Source: Pohlia nutans
Lineage: Eukaryota; Streptophyta; Bryopsida; Bryales; Mniaceae
DNA: 64,000 nt
Assembly: GCA_022496805.1 (NCBI GenBank)
Contig: CM040085.1
Span: 40,081,811-40,145,810 of the forward strand
Direction of reading: 5' to 3'
Shown: positions 51,060 to 62,226 of the stretch, one piece after another
How positions within the stretch are numbered: position 1 is the stretch's first letter
How the letters are laid out: every line of letters starts with the position of its first letter
Notes under the pieces: model-generated
Databases searched by the model: none
The model's input: only the letters and a program-made list of their open reading frames with translations
What the model was told of the DNA's origin: nothing
Made by a program: the position numbers and the translations under genes

Positions 51060-52006
51060 GACAGTGACTGGAGTGTGGTTCATCGACACACGCACTTGTG
51101 GAACTTGTGGGAGCTCCCTCTCCCTCTGCGGTGAGTTGTTAAGTTGCTGGCTTGCTGCGCTTGCTTCCAGCATTTGAACCATAGGGGACTTTGAGCTTTC
51201 TTTCTGTAAGTTACTGACAGAGTGACTGCTCTCATTGCATATATGCAACTTAGTTTCCATTCCTCTTCCAACTTCACACACACGATTGAAATTCCTTCAA
51301 TTTGGTCCTCTGTTTTCACGCACATTTTATTTATATAGCTCGACTGCACCGACGAATTCGCTCCGGATCCCAGTCCGTCACGATCTGCGCTGCCTCTCCA
51401 ATATTGTAGCTAGGTATCGATCGAGCTAGGTAGCTATCAATCATCCCAGCGATTCACTTCTATCTTGAATTCAAGCTACTGATCGATCGAGTTGGTCGAC
51501 ACTCCTAGCTTCTGTTGAAATCACTAGCACTTCTTGTGTTGAAACTATCATTGTAATTGGGGGGACAAGATCTCCGCCGATTATTGATGTTTTTATTTCA
51601 TTGAATTAAGTGTTACTCGACCGGTATAGATCAGTTGCCGCCGGGTGTTTCAGTTGCTAGCGACTTCCTGTTTGCGGAGATTTGCTGAATTTAATTAAGT
51701 ACTCCCGGACTGGAAATCGGTGTGTTTCTTAGACTGGAAATGTTTATCTCAGGCTAGACTGGAAATTATGACTTTTCGTTTGAGAATACTAGCTTGTTTC
51801 AAAGTCAGGAAATTTCGTGTCTGCGTGTCTCAGACTAGAAAAACGAGTATCGAACATTTATTGTGTCTCAACATGCATATACTGTATATCCCAATGCGTT
51901 GTGTGTGGCGCTTTCTAACGTTGTGTGCGTGTGGTTGGTGATGAATTCTTTGGTTTCTGATAGAAGCGGGCCACTTTTCAATCAGCCGGTGTCGGCGAAA
52001 CAAAAG

Positions 52007-52225
52007 ATGGGGCAAGCCAATGCGCGGCAAGGCCGCCAGACACAGCAGCCGGCCTTGGCTCCGAACGGGGCCGGTGCGGCTGGTGCGGGACTGCAGCCTG
52101 CGGCAGTCCCCGCCGCTCCTCTACTGGGTCATGCACAGCCACGTTTTGATATTGGAGCTGCTCTGATGGGTCCTCCGCCGACAAAAGGCAACATAGGCTG
52201 CCACATCCATGCCCGGATCAATTAA
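52007..52225 (+). CDS. Candidate short protein in a GC-rich island, unrecognised
   Basis: A 72-codon frame from ATG 52007 encodes a Gln-, Ala- and Pro-rich peptide (MGQANARQGRQTQQPALAPN... DIGAALMGPPPTK). The 51960-52200 stretch is markedly richer in GC than its surroundings, as genuine exons here are. The frame is open upstream to 51863. The reverse strand is also open over the same stretch, so coding is unproven. It could be the first exon of a truncated gene with the TATA box at 51052. I recognise no family. Confidence 0.3.
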   Translation: MGQANARQGRQTQQPALAPNGAGAAGAGLQPAAVPAAPLLGHAQPRFDIGAALMGPPPTKGNIGCHIHARIN

Positions 52226-52534
52226 CGGACTTATGAAACCTGGCCTTCAAGTGCCTTGTCAGCAAGCTGATGTGGTCTCATATATCAATTTATGCTTGAT
52301 TTTGAGTTTTCATGTTGTGCCACAGAGCCACAGTTATGCAGACAGTGATTTACAGTACAATAATATGAACTATGAAGTACTAGGTTGGCGTATTGGCATG
52401 TGCTTGAGTCCATCATGACAATTTTAGCAGTCATGAGCGTGCATGTATAGTCAATATTACATAATAGACTAGCTTGTCTCAGGCCGGAGTCTAGCATGAG
52501 AGTTCTACACCAGATTCTTCTTCGTGAATATGCG

Positions 52535-53011
52535 TATGGGTCCATTCAAGCTAATACAAATTAGCTAAGTTGTCAGCAATGCTTTTTCAGTGCTTTTTTG
52601 GAGGCATTTTCAATGTGATATTTGATATAAATTGTTATTAGAAAGGAAAGTGATATGTCAATGTTTGCAACATGTATATAAAACACACAGTACAAGATGA
52701 AAGCAATGTTGTAAAAATTTGGGTATTAAAAGCACTAAAATAGCTCTGTCATCAGTGGTTTTAATGACTCCCTAAGAACCTTTTCTAAACGATAAATAGC
52801 ACTTTTTTGGTAATTTTTTTGGGATAATTGAGTGAGAATGATGATTATGTGAATGAAAAAAGAAATCAATACAATAAAAAATTGTTTTTAGAATGAAAAT
52901 CATGACTTTTTTTGTCTCTAACAACTCTCCAAAGGACTCTCAAAAGGACTCTCCAAAGTACTCAAAACAAGGCACCCTTGGCTTGTATTAGCTTGAATGG
53001 ACCCATACATA
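52535..53011. mobile_element. MITE with about 25-bp TIRs
   Basis: ATGGGTCCATTCAAGCTAAT plus ACAA at the left appears inverted at the right (TTGT ATTAGCTTGAATGGACCCAT). The interior includes a short CAAA(A)GGACTCTC direct repeat and no coding sequence. Confidence 0.75.
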
Positions 53012-54747
53012 TACAATAAATCAAAAGTCCATTTGGGCCCTGTTTGGAACGCCACACCAATGTCCACTTGATAATAATAGTCCATGTGACCAATTTTGTG
53101 GTCATGTGTGTTGAATAACGTAGTATTTGTTTAAAATCACTTCTTTTGTATGAAGCGGATGTAGAGAATTTCTTCACAAATCCATTGCAAAAAGGAAATC
53201 TTGATTTCAACTATCCTCAATCCTATGAATATGCATTAATATGATGCAATATGCAGAAATGTACAAATATGTAGTAAAGAATCCACCAACCAAAAAAATC
53301 AATTGAAACAGAAAGTGGTCACTCCAACAAAATATAGGACATGTATAGATTTGAGATTTGTAACTAGAGCCTAAGACTTGTAAAACAACAAAATAAAAAT
53401 AGAATGTATAAAATATATACCACTTTGGAAATTATCAAACTAATGGATATTTCTTACTATTCCTTGAAGTTGGTAATCTTCTCTTAATTTTTGGAATTAC
53501 ATTTCTACAATGGTATGATTTACAAACATGTACGTTGATCTTGATTGATTGAAGTTATGCATCATATAACTCATGTATAAAAGGAGGTGGGGAAATGTAT
53601 AAAAATGTCATGAATGAACTTTGAAATTCTCAAAAATATCAAGAAATAATTGTAAAGATTTCCACATGTTTTCATTACGGATAGATACATGTGTCTAGTG
53701 TTGCACCCAAGTACAACTTGATAAAATAAAAAATTACAAAAATTTCAAATTTTGAAAACAAGATGAGGTTTAAACATATTCAACATATTGGTGCAGCATA
53801 TGCTCACAAATAATTGATGGGTGTTTGAATTCATGGTATGGGGGAGTCAAAAAAGTAGTCCGAAGTGATGGATTTTTTGAGAAAATGGACTTTGAAAAAT
53901 TCTAATTAATTTATTGTACATGATGGATGTACGAAATTTTGAAGGTTTAGGGGTATGAGGGATATCCACACAATGATATTTTTGGCTGGGTTTATTTTTG
54001 GGTTAGTGCTCCGCTACGACTATATTAGTAAAAAATACGATGTAGTGTTTCAACTAAATGTAGTGTAAAATGGATTGTATACAATTAGAATTTCATTATT
54101 CAAACTTTTAGGTGGTCTAATGATTAGATGTTGAATAGTTACGAAGTTATTTTTTAAAATTAGAATCCTTCCATTCCATGATATTTAATAAGCCTTGAAA
54201 ACCTAAGAATGGAAAAATGTGCAAGATCATGAAACTCATATGAAGGGTTTGTTTTTTAAAACACATGTATATATGGTGATTTAGTGAAAAATGAAAAATT
54301 TATTCCAAAAATAGTGTGGGAAGGGTAAAAACCATTCAAATATCATTTTTTTGCTGCAAACAAGTTTTTTACATTGTTATTATAAATCAAATTTAATGCA
54401 ACAAAGATGAATAATTTTGAAAAATAAATTTGAAAGACATCAGAATTAAATGAGAAGAAAGTTGTAAATATTTTTCTAATTAAAGACATTTAACCACTAC
54501 ATTCAGTACATTCACTACTTCAGAAAGTAATACTTGATTTTAAGGCCAAACAGTCATCCGTACTATAAGAACGCCTTGATATAATCTCCAACTTTAACCA
54601 TTGGATCTAGATTGTTTTTGGACGTTATGTAGCATGAGTGCTAGCAATTTTTTTTTTAAGTGCTGTTGGATTTTTTAATTTAGCCCCTTTCAAGGCATTT
54701 GAAAATTCTTGTGAAAATCACTAATGTTCAATTCTTAATCAATTTTA
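53012..54747. other. AT-rich spacer, no gene seen
   Basis: No exon, RNA gene or clear repeat border was recognised. Confidence 0.5.
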
Positions 54748-55107
54748 GGGTGCATTCATGGTAATAGGAGTCAACATAAGTGTAACCAGTGCTTATTTTT
54801 ATGAACTATTAAGTAATAACTTTATCATTTGAATTGATAATGCAATATAAATTATTTCCTACATATATTATGTCATTCTAACTGATATACCAAATTTTGA
54901 TGATGTTTGAGTAATTATTCGTACTCCAAAAGGACTAAAATATAACTGTAACCAGTCCTTAATAAGGACTAAAATGTTCTTAATATTTTGCAAAATGTCC
55001 TTAATTTTTTTCTAATATCTACATATATTGAAGATATTGTATCCTAAGCATTTATCAAGAGTCTTTAGATTTGGGCATTGTTGACTCCTATTACCATGAA
55101 TGCACCC
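54748..55107. mobile_element. MITE with perfect 29-bp TIRs
   Basis: GGGTGCATTCATGGTAATAG and the next nine bases are repeated exactly inverted at the right end. It is 360 bp and non-coding. No convincing target duplication was seen, so the superfamily is open. Confidence 0.88.
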
Positions 55108-56109
55108 ATTAGAAAGAATTTTCGATTTTGGGATTCAACTTTTATTGATAAATATTGGTTAGTGCAATGGTAAATTTAACAATATGCATTTGATATATGG
55201 GTCATAGTTTAAAACTTCTGTTTGAATGTCATCATTAAATTCTTTTTCTAATTTGTATTTTATAATACATCTTCATATTTTTGGAAACTTGAATATCCCC
55301 GATCTTTAAGGTATTAAAAAATTTAAAGTAAAATTGAGAACTTTCCAAAATATTGATAATCACAATGTTCTCAAGCAAAATCAATCGCATATTTCTTTTA
55401 TGTATCGTATTAGAAATGCATGATCAAAAATTTCCTACATGCTTTGCTAATAAAATGTTGCTCATCTAGACTACAGTGCCTTATTCATGTTACAATTTAT
55501 GGTCAACATTTCAATTATTGATTGTTCATATTCAAATTCTCAATAGGGCTCATATCATACCATAATAGAGTAATTGGAGCCAACATACTTTTGCAATGGG
55601 GTGTTTTCACGGTAGGGTGTTCAAAATGTGTAGTGTGACATCGCATAACAAGCGAAATGTGGCGGTAAACATTTTCTATTGGTCACTGAAATTAGTTTTT
55701 TTGGCAGAAGGTTAACCACAATGAAAAGGTATTCTAGGATTCTATGTATATTAATAATTTAATAAGTAATATAAAATTGAAGTTGGACCAAAATGTAATA
55801 CATTGCATTTGGTGACGTAGTATAAATACTTTATTGCCTTAATTGATACGTTTCATTGAAGATATAGTGTTGGCAATAATTTTTTTCAATTCCTAAAATA
55901 TAAAAGTATCGTATTCAAAATAGATTCCAAATGATTCTGTGAGCAAGGTGGATATTAGAGGTTTATGGCAACAATTTTTGTTTCTTTACATTAAACGCCC
56001 TTTAAAATAACGAATTTCCAAAAAAAAACTGCGAGATTGGTTGGCTAATTAAAACGGAGCTGTGGTGTGGCTAGAATATGCATTTGACGTGGTTTGCAAG
56101 CAGATTAAA
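55108..56109. other. AT-rich spacer, no gene seen
   Basis: A partial relative of the 8225-8455 MITE lies near 55560-55610. Nothing else was recognised. Confidence 0.45.
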
Positions 56110-56327
56110 TGACACCACCATGAATATTTCAAAAGATTATAAGAATATTCCAAATGATTTAAAAATAACATAAAATATTTTGAAAAGATTCTAAAAGATT
56201 TTATTTTTACTCTATTAATTTTTTTTTGGTATTTTCCCTATTTATTATATTACGTCATTAATGCAAATGCTTTACAACATCATAAACTTTTTTTGTTGAT
56301 AACTATGACACCCTAGTGTGAAAACAC
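56110..56327 (+). repeat. Repeat J, copy abutting the ftsZ fragment
   Basis: It aligns with 48700-48945. Both end in CCCTAGTGTGAAAA(C/T)(A/G)CCC and then diverge completely, here into ftsZ sequence. This border may mark a capture junction. Confidence 0.6.
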
Positions 56328-56610
56328 CCAATGTGTTGGAGGTGGTGGGTGTAATGCAGTGGATGAGATGGTGCGGTCCGAGGTTTTGAACGTTGAATTT
56401 TGGGCTGTCAACACCTATAAACAAGCATTGAACAACTCGCTGGCGCGTAACAAGATTCGAATTGGACAAGAATCCTTTGCCGGTCGTGGTGCAGGTCAGG
56501 GCTTCTTTTTAACACCTAAGCATCCACTGTGTATTTTTTGTAGAGTAGGAAAATTGGACCCCTGGTTGCAAGTCATTTGTTTATGTGAAAATGGCTTCAG
56601 AATTGTTGTG
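56328..56610 (+). pseudogene. Partial ftsZ copy: end of exon 1 plus start of intron 1
   Basis: 56330-56500 matches the 3' part of ftsZ exon 1 ([20 protein letters not shown]), with changes such as [10 protein letters not shown] to NTYKQALNNS and ETTAGRG to ESFAGRG. The match continues through the splice donor into the intronic family F element (CACTGTGTATTTT, GGAAAATTGGACCCC) and stops near 56610. It is therefore a genomic, not an mRNA-derived, copy. It lacks the remaining exons and cannot encode a functional FtsZ. Confidence 0.9.
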
Positions 56611-57346
56611 AAGAGCATGGGTGAATGTGTTCACGACATGCAGTATATAATAGACTAAGTGGGCCTGTACCAGTCACGACAGAATCGTTCCTGCAATGGA
56701 ACCATTGTATGGGACATGCGTGCATCAGTCTACATTATATAATACCATAGATATAGTTCAAGTCAGTAGTAAATAATTTTTAAATTAGAAGTTGAATCTT
56801 TCTAGAAATTATAAGTTATTTTGGCAAATTTTAATAGATTACTTTTTGAAATTGTGTGAAGTGTAAGAAAATTTCCAATCATCATATTTCTTGAATTCTT
56901 TTGTGTGATCATGTATGAGTTGTAGGTGATGAACGAGTTGGTCTTGTAATCAAATTCATTTTAACTCAATCCCAAATGACATGGGAGAAGAACTTGCAAG
57001 CCTATTTAAATTGTCACTTCACTATATTTTTTAGTAGATCTTGGTGTACAATTGAACATAGCAAATGATCTTATATTAAAAAATGCTCAACTAATAGAAG
57101 TTACAAGGAGTCAAGTCGATTTCACCTCCAAAAATACCTCTGTGATTTAAAGTGTTTTTGGATGAGATTTGGACAAAATTCAATATGGTTTTGAAAGATG
57201 TGTATGAGTTGTGTGATACGAAAATGTGTTGTAAGAAATTTGAAGCTCAATTGTAAAGAATAAATTGACATTTTTTTGCTTCTTTTCAATTGAAAAAAAA
57301 TTTACACAATCAAATCATCTCTTACTTTTATAAAGAATTCTTTGAT

Positions 57347-57894
57347 TTAACCCTTTAACGCGCCAGCGTCCATATTCTGGACGCTGGATGATTTCTGACA
57401 CATCCCTTCACCACACACTGTGATGTTTTTCATCCATCCAAAATTCTCCTGATTCTTGTGCTAGTTGACTATCATTTGTACAATATGGATTTTCAAAATA
57501 AGATAATGTGAATTTTTGAAAAATAACAAAAGTGGTTTATGTCAAGTTTTTAACTTAGTTCAAAAAGTGAGACCTTAAACATGATTTTCCATAATATGTA
57601 GAATCAAATAATGGAAACCACACCATCTTGTAGTGCATGTTATTCCAATTTCATTAAATTATTTTTTGGATTTTTTGTGTTAATTTTGGATTTTAAATTG
57701 AATTTCAAGAGAAAAACCGGCAAAATTAATTAAAAAGTATTAATAATAAATATGATGAATCCAACAGTACAGATGTTATCTTCACATTGACATTTACAAC
57801 TTTTCTTTGTACATCAACTCCATTTTTATTTTTCATCAAACATTTTATAACAAATGTTTGAAAACATTGTTGAATCGGGACGTTAAAGGGTTAA
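57347..57894 (-). mobile_element. TTAA element family A, complete, inverted
   Basis: The 548-bp element runs from TTAACCCTTTAACGCGCC to GGGACGTTAAAGGGTTAA. It has the best-preserved subterminal palindrome: CCAGCGTCCA-TATTC-TGGACGCTGG at 57363-57387. Confidence 0.9.
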
Positions 57895-57980
57895 TCCCGA
57901 ACGACCTCACTCTTCTCTAAATTCGGCAGTTTTGCAATGATGCATTATAAAATGCTACTAAGAGGGATATTTTGAACTAG
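57891..57980. mobile_element. Family B fragment sharing its TTAA with family A
   Basis: TTAATCCCGAACGACC followed by GCATTATAAAATGC matches one end of family B. It stops near 57980. Confidence 0.6.
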
Positions 57981-58065
57981 ATCTACGTCTTGGTTTTCAA
58001 GAAGCAAGTTTTCAAGACAGATCAAGAGGCACTCTACTTTCAAGAAAACCGTCTGACTTGAGGAG

Positions 58066-58110
58066 TTTAGGGTTTAGGGATTAGGGTTTGTCTGAGAACC
58101 CTAAACCCTT
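58066..58110. repeat. Interstitial telomere-type motifs in inverted order
   Basis: TTTAGGGTTTAGGG and TTAGGGTTT are followed 12 bp later by AACCCTAAACCC. Similar single stretches lie in NMO intron 3 (31253-31270). Confidence 0.6.
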
Positions 58111-58674
58111 CGAAGCAACATGTAGCCTGTATGAGACGCTCTAGCCAAGATGGAATGGGAGAATAGTTATTTGTAATCTTCCTTCAAGACTGCTTTCACT
58201 AAGCTATGAACAGTCTTATATCAAAAGAAAGTTCTCCAATCTGAGATTTACAGTCCATCATAAACACATAATTTGAGAGTGTGTCCTTGAGTACTGATTC
58301 AATAGACGTCGCTTGTGTGCAATTTCCATGTATCATAAAATAATCAGGACCCATAATCCAGTTCTGAATTTTCACATGACTACAAATATAAATAATTCCA
58401 TTTATATGATCAACAAACTGAAGTTAGAACAAAGTTCAAGATTTAATTTATTTTCAGATGAACAACAGTGATCTGAAAGTGAATAATTATACAAATGATA
58501 ATTGAGTAATTAATGATGTGTTTTTAAAACATTGAGTGAAAATTCTAGAGCATATTGTTACAGTCTGTGATCATGTGATGTCACATGATCTGTGTACATG
58601 TTTCGTATATACTTGAATTGCTCTGATACATTACTCAATCTCGGTAACTATGTCTGGAGACTTTAATTATCTGA

Positions 58675-59046
58675 CTAGGCTGCCGTTGCAGCTGCACTTT
58701 GGTGAGCCTGAGCCCACGTACTCGTAGTTGAGACCTTGTTCAACTTGGCATATGTGTATTTTTCTCCATAATGGCTGAGGATGGATTGTGAAGCTTTCCT
58801 TTTCTTGTTGCCATGGTTGTTGGCAGCAGCGGAGCTAGACTGGGGTTCCTTGATCTTCTTGAGAGAAATGACCAACTTGATGCCCTTGGTGGGCTTCAGA
58901 TCATCTTGGGAAGGAAAGTGGACTTGGAGGGTGGGGACAAACTCTTTGTCTTCGGGAATTGTCTCCGGCGGGTTGCACCAGTGGTGGCTCACTTTTGTGC
59001 ACCACCTGTGCACTGAGCACTTGTGGAACATCCTTCCACGAGCCAT
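58675..59046 (-). CDS. Candidate small protein, unrecognised
   Basis: From ATG 59046 the frame encodes 123 residues (MARGRMFHKCSVHRWCTKVS... ending AHQSAAATAA). The frame is open further up to 59319, but a TATA box at 59247-59254 would put transcription start near 59220. The 59046 ATG is therefore a reasonable start. The N-terminus has three Cys and four His in 22 residues, possibly metal-binding. The middle is KGIKLVISLKKIKEP, and the C-terminal half is basic and Ser/Ala-rich. No known family was recognised. Base composition is more exon-like than in the flanks. Confidence 0.45.
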   Translation of the reverse strand: MARGRMFHKCSVHRWCTKVSHHWCNPPETIPEDKEFVPTLQVHFPSQDDLKPTKGIKLVISLKKIKEPQSSSAAANNHGNKKRKASQSILSHYGEKYTYAKLNKVSTTSTWAQAHQSAAATAA

Positions 59047-59246
59047 TTTAATTATGATGCTCCAATTAATCTGCACGTACAGCTTCTTAATTATTTGGCC
59101 TGGGATTAATGCAATGAGAGAGACGTAGTCTGCTGTGTTAGTCGGCGTCCGCTGCGTAGTGTAGGAGAATGCAAGCTGAAGAAGGAGGACGAAGCAAGTA
59201 CTCAAGGAGAAGAAATGATAATGCAGAATTGAACAGAGAATGGCAG

Positions 59247-59254
59247 TATTTATA
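59247..59254 (-). promoter_or_regulatory. Candidate TATA box for the 59.0 kb gene
   Basis: TATAAATA on the minus strand, about 200 bp upstream of the ATG at 59046. Confidence 0.5.
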
Positions 59255-59316
59255 CTTGAGTGGGCAGTACTTTTGGGCAGTACATTTGGGCCGTACATTT
59301 GAGCAGTACATTTGGA

Positions 59317-59615
59317 CAAAGGTGATTTGGATTCGTGGCGGTAATGGAATTCAACTGACAGTGGAACACTTAAACTGACAGTGGAACTGAAGATTCTTGA
59401 TTCTCTGAATTAGCAGATTCCACAGAGTTGACCAGTTTGACCGATTTTTTTATATTTTGTAATTGTCATGGAGGATGTGGATGAATGTGGGCTGTATGTT
59501 TGGGCGGGAATGAACAGAACCTTCTAGAAATACGATTTGTATGCGGTAATTAATGGAATTCACAATTAAACTTGCAAGGTTCTTGATTCTCTGATTCTTG
59601 GTTCTCTGATTCAGC
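59317..59615. repeat. Diverged direct duplication upstream of the 59.0 kb gene
   Basis: Blocks at 59317-59420 and 59524-59615 share TTAATGGAATTCA- or GTAATGGAATTCA-like starts and TTCTTGATTCTCTGA ends, with a further TTCTTGGTTCTCTGATTC iteration. Confidence 0.6.
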
Positions 59616-60376
59616 AGAAAATAGTTATAAGAAGAGAAGCTGAAATCTTTAGGAATTTTCTTTTTCAAAAATATTTACTTTCTATGGTGAGAAAGAGAAT
59701 ATTGAAGAATATTTACAATACTCGGTATTTGTTGGGTGAAAGTCCATGGTAAACTGAACCACTTGTGATCCCTGTGAAGAAGCAACAATGCACGGTCCAA
59801 AAATCCATTAAATTTTTATTTTTTGTGAAATCTTTTTGGTGGATAAAATAAAAGATACAATGTTTAACAAAGTCTAACCAAACAAATTGAAAAAATCATG
59901 TTCAATAAGTATTTATGTGTGTTATAATAAAGTTAAACCGGTTAAAATTGGAAAAGAAGTTTTGACCAAATTAAAAAGTAAATATAAAACATGTTGAAAT
60001 TGCATTAAACATTATTTTTTTCAAGAATTTTTTTCTTTGGTGCCCTTGAATGTACAATGAACTTATAGAATATATAATTTATATTCATATTGAACATGAT
60101 TCAATCCATCAGATTTGCTCCCGAAATTTGTTTTAGACATCTATTTTCAAGCTTTACTTTTAGTAACTTTTTTTTAATATTTTAATTTGAAACTTTGGAT
60201 TGAAGTACCTAATAGAACTATGGAGGGCTCTACCAAATTTAGAACTTAAATATATAAAGTTTTAGTCGTAATTTATGGCTTGTGACCAAGAAAATTGTAA
60301 TTTCAGCACTAAGGATGACTTTAATGGTTCAGTTTATCGTGCTTTTACCGTACTTGTAATACCAGACATGAACTAG

Positions 60377-62226
60377 TACCAAAACTTCTCTCCACATACA
60401 GGGCCATTTCCAGACACACATGTGTTCGTCCACTTTGCTGCAGACACCATCACATATGAAGAACCAACAATCCCCCTAGAAATTCATAAACAACAGACAA
60501 AACCACTCGCAATACATATTTTCTGCAATCACCACCAAAACCACAACATTGGCACACCCAACCAATTAGACATGATCAAAACAACAATTGATAACCTGCA
60601 AATCTCACAGTATCACATACAAACTACCCCACCCACCCCTCCTAATATATCAGTCAACAAAAGCAAAAATTGGAATATACTCACATACCCACTTCATACA
60701 AACCCGGCCACCACAAATATACCACCACTACCAAACTTTGTAATAAACACTACACTAAAAATCCAACCACGACATAGCTACTACACTAATGGATCTTTCA
60801 AACCTTCTGTTCAAGATGATGATGGACACTGGAAAAAATAAAAAGCTAATTATAGAATATACAACCTGACAAAAACAGATATACAAATATCAAAAAGACT
60901 ACCTGGCCTACAAACCAGTTTCAGAGCAGAACTAATCGCTATACATAAATGTTCACTTAGACTAATTACCTCTAAATACTCAGACGAACCAGCACATATA
61001 TTCATTGACTGCCTCAACTATCTATACAACCTCAACACACAACTTAAACATCCAACCCTACACAACAATCATGTCGACAAAACTATACTAACATCCATGG
61101 TAGAAATGCTAAAAACTTGTACACAACCCACCACATTCTACAAAGTCAAAGCACATGCCAACATTGACGGCAATGAACAAACAGACAAACTTGCAAAAGA
61201 TGGAGTCAGAAAGGAATATTCCTTTTCTACAAAAACATATGAATTTGCACATACTACACCATACTACTTCCAAAAAGACACATGGCCAGGATCCAAGAAA
61301 CGACCTGACAAAAGCCCTGTCAGATGTCTCGAAACATACATAAATAAATACGACCGAGAAAATAACCTAGAACTAATGGCAATACGTTTTCCCAATATTA
61401 GCAAATGGACAATGAACCCGGATATAGATAATGAATTATCTAATGGATTTTGGTCCGACCCTACAATTAAGGACTCACAAAAAATAAACCTCTTAAAATT
61501 CCGCACAGGTCAATACATGGGAAATGCTAGAAAACAACTATTCTTTGGTAGAGAAAGATTCCCATCAATCACATGCTCCATGTGTAACTCCACAAAAGTA
61601 GACACATGGCTACATGTACTACTAAAATGTAACCATCATCACATACACGTCATTAGAGCTAAAAGACATAACAAAGCAGTGTGGGAATTAAGAAACCTAA
61701 TCCTATCAACACAAAATCTAGATGCTACACCCTCATGAATGCGAGCACATTTAACAATAATCCACAAGAAAACATAGTACCCCCATGGCTCCTGCCCTGT
61801 ACATGTGGATGTCAAAGATGCCATTGCAACGCCAGATTTAAACCAGATATTCTATGCGTCAAAGGACTTTCGTACAATAATGACTCACCACCAAACCCAG
61901 AAAACAACCTCACAATACAATTTATTGAATTCACATATTGTAACGACAAATTCTCACAAGAAAAAATAGAAAACAAAATCCAAAAAATACCAACCACCAA
62001 TTAACAACATCATTAACCAAGGTTGGAAAGTAGACCCATCACGGCAGGAGCTAGAGGAACAACACATGTTCCCTCAATGAAACTCCTTGAAACAAAATAT
62101 AAACTACCAGAAACCTCCATTAAACACACATTCAAAGAAATAAACACCATTGCTATACAACATGCCGGATCAATTATATTACATAAAAGAAAAATAGAAA
62201 ATAATCAACCACTACCAATAGAATAA
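60377..62226 (+). mobile_element. Decayed, 5'-truncated LINE (non-LTR retrotransposon)
   Basis: The surviving 3' part of the polyprotein starts after the RT core. 60377-61738 is one frame broken by a single TAA at 60839-60841. It encodes an RNase H domain: YYTNGSF (first catalytic Asp replaced by Asn), FRAELIAI, IFIDCLNYL, and KAHANIDGNEQTDKLAK. A zinc-knuckle-like motif follows (CSMC...H...C...H, 61574-61650). After a frameshift near 61735, 61740-62004 encodes PWLLPCTCGCQRCHC, then FKPDIL and IQFIEFTYCND. Two further frame changes occur near 61985 and 62035 before the end at 62226. The tail is AATAAATGAATAAATAAAG, typical of LINE 3' ends. It is inactive. Confidence 0.8.

Noticed and set aside
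60839..60841. Splitting the LINE into two separate genes
   Set aside because: The frame is the same and open on both sides of one stop, and RNase H motifs continue across it, so it is a nonsense mutation in one element.
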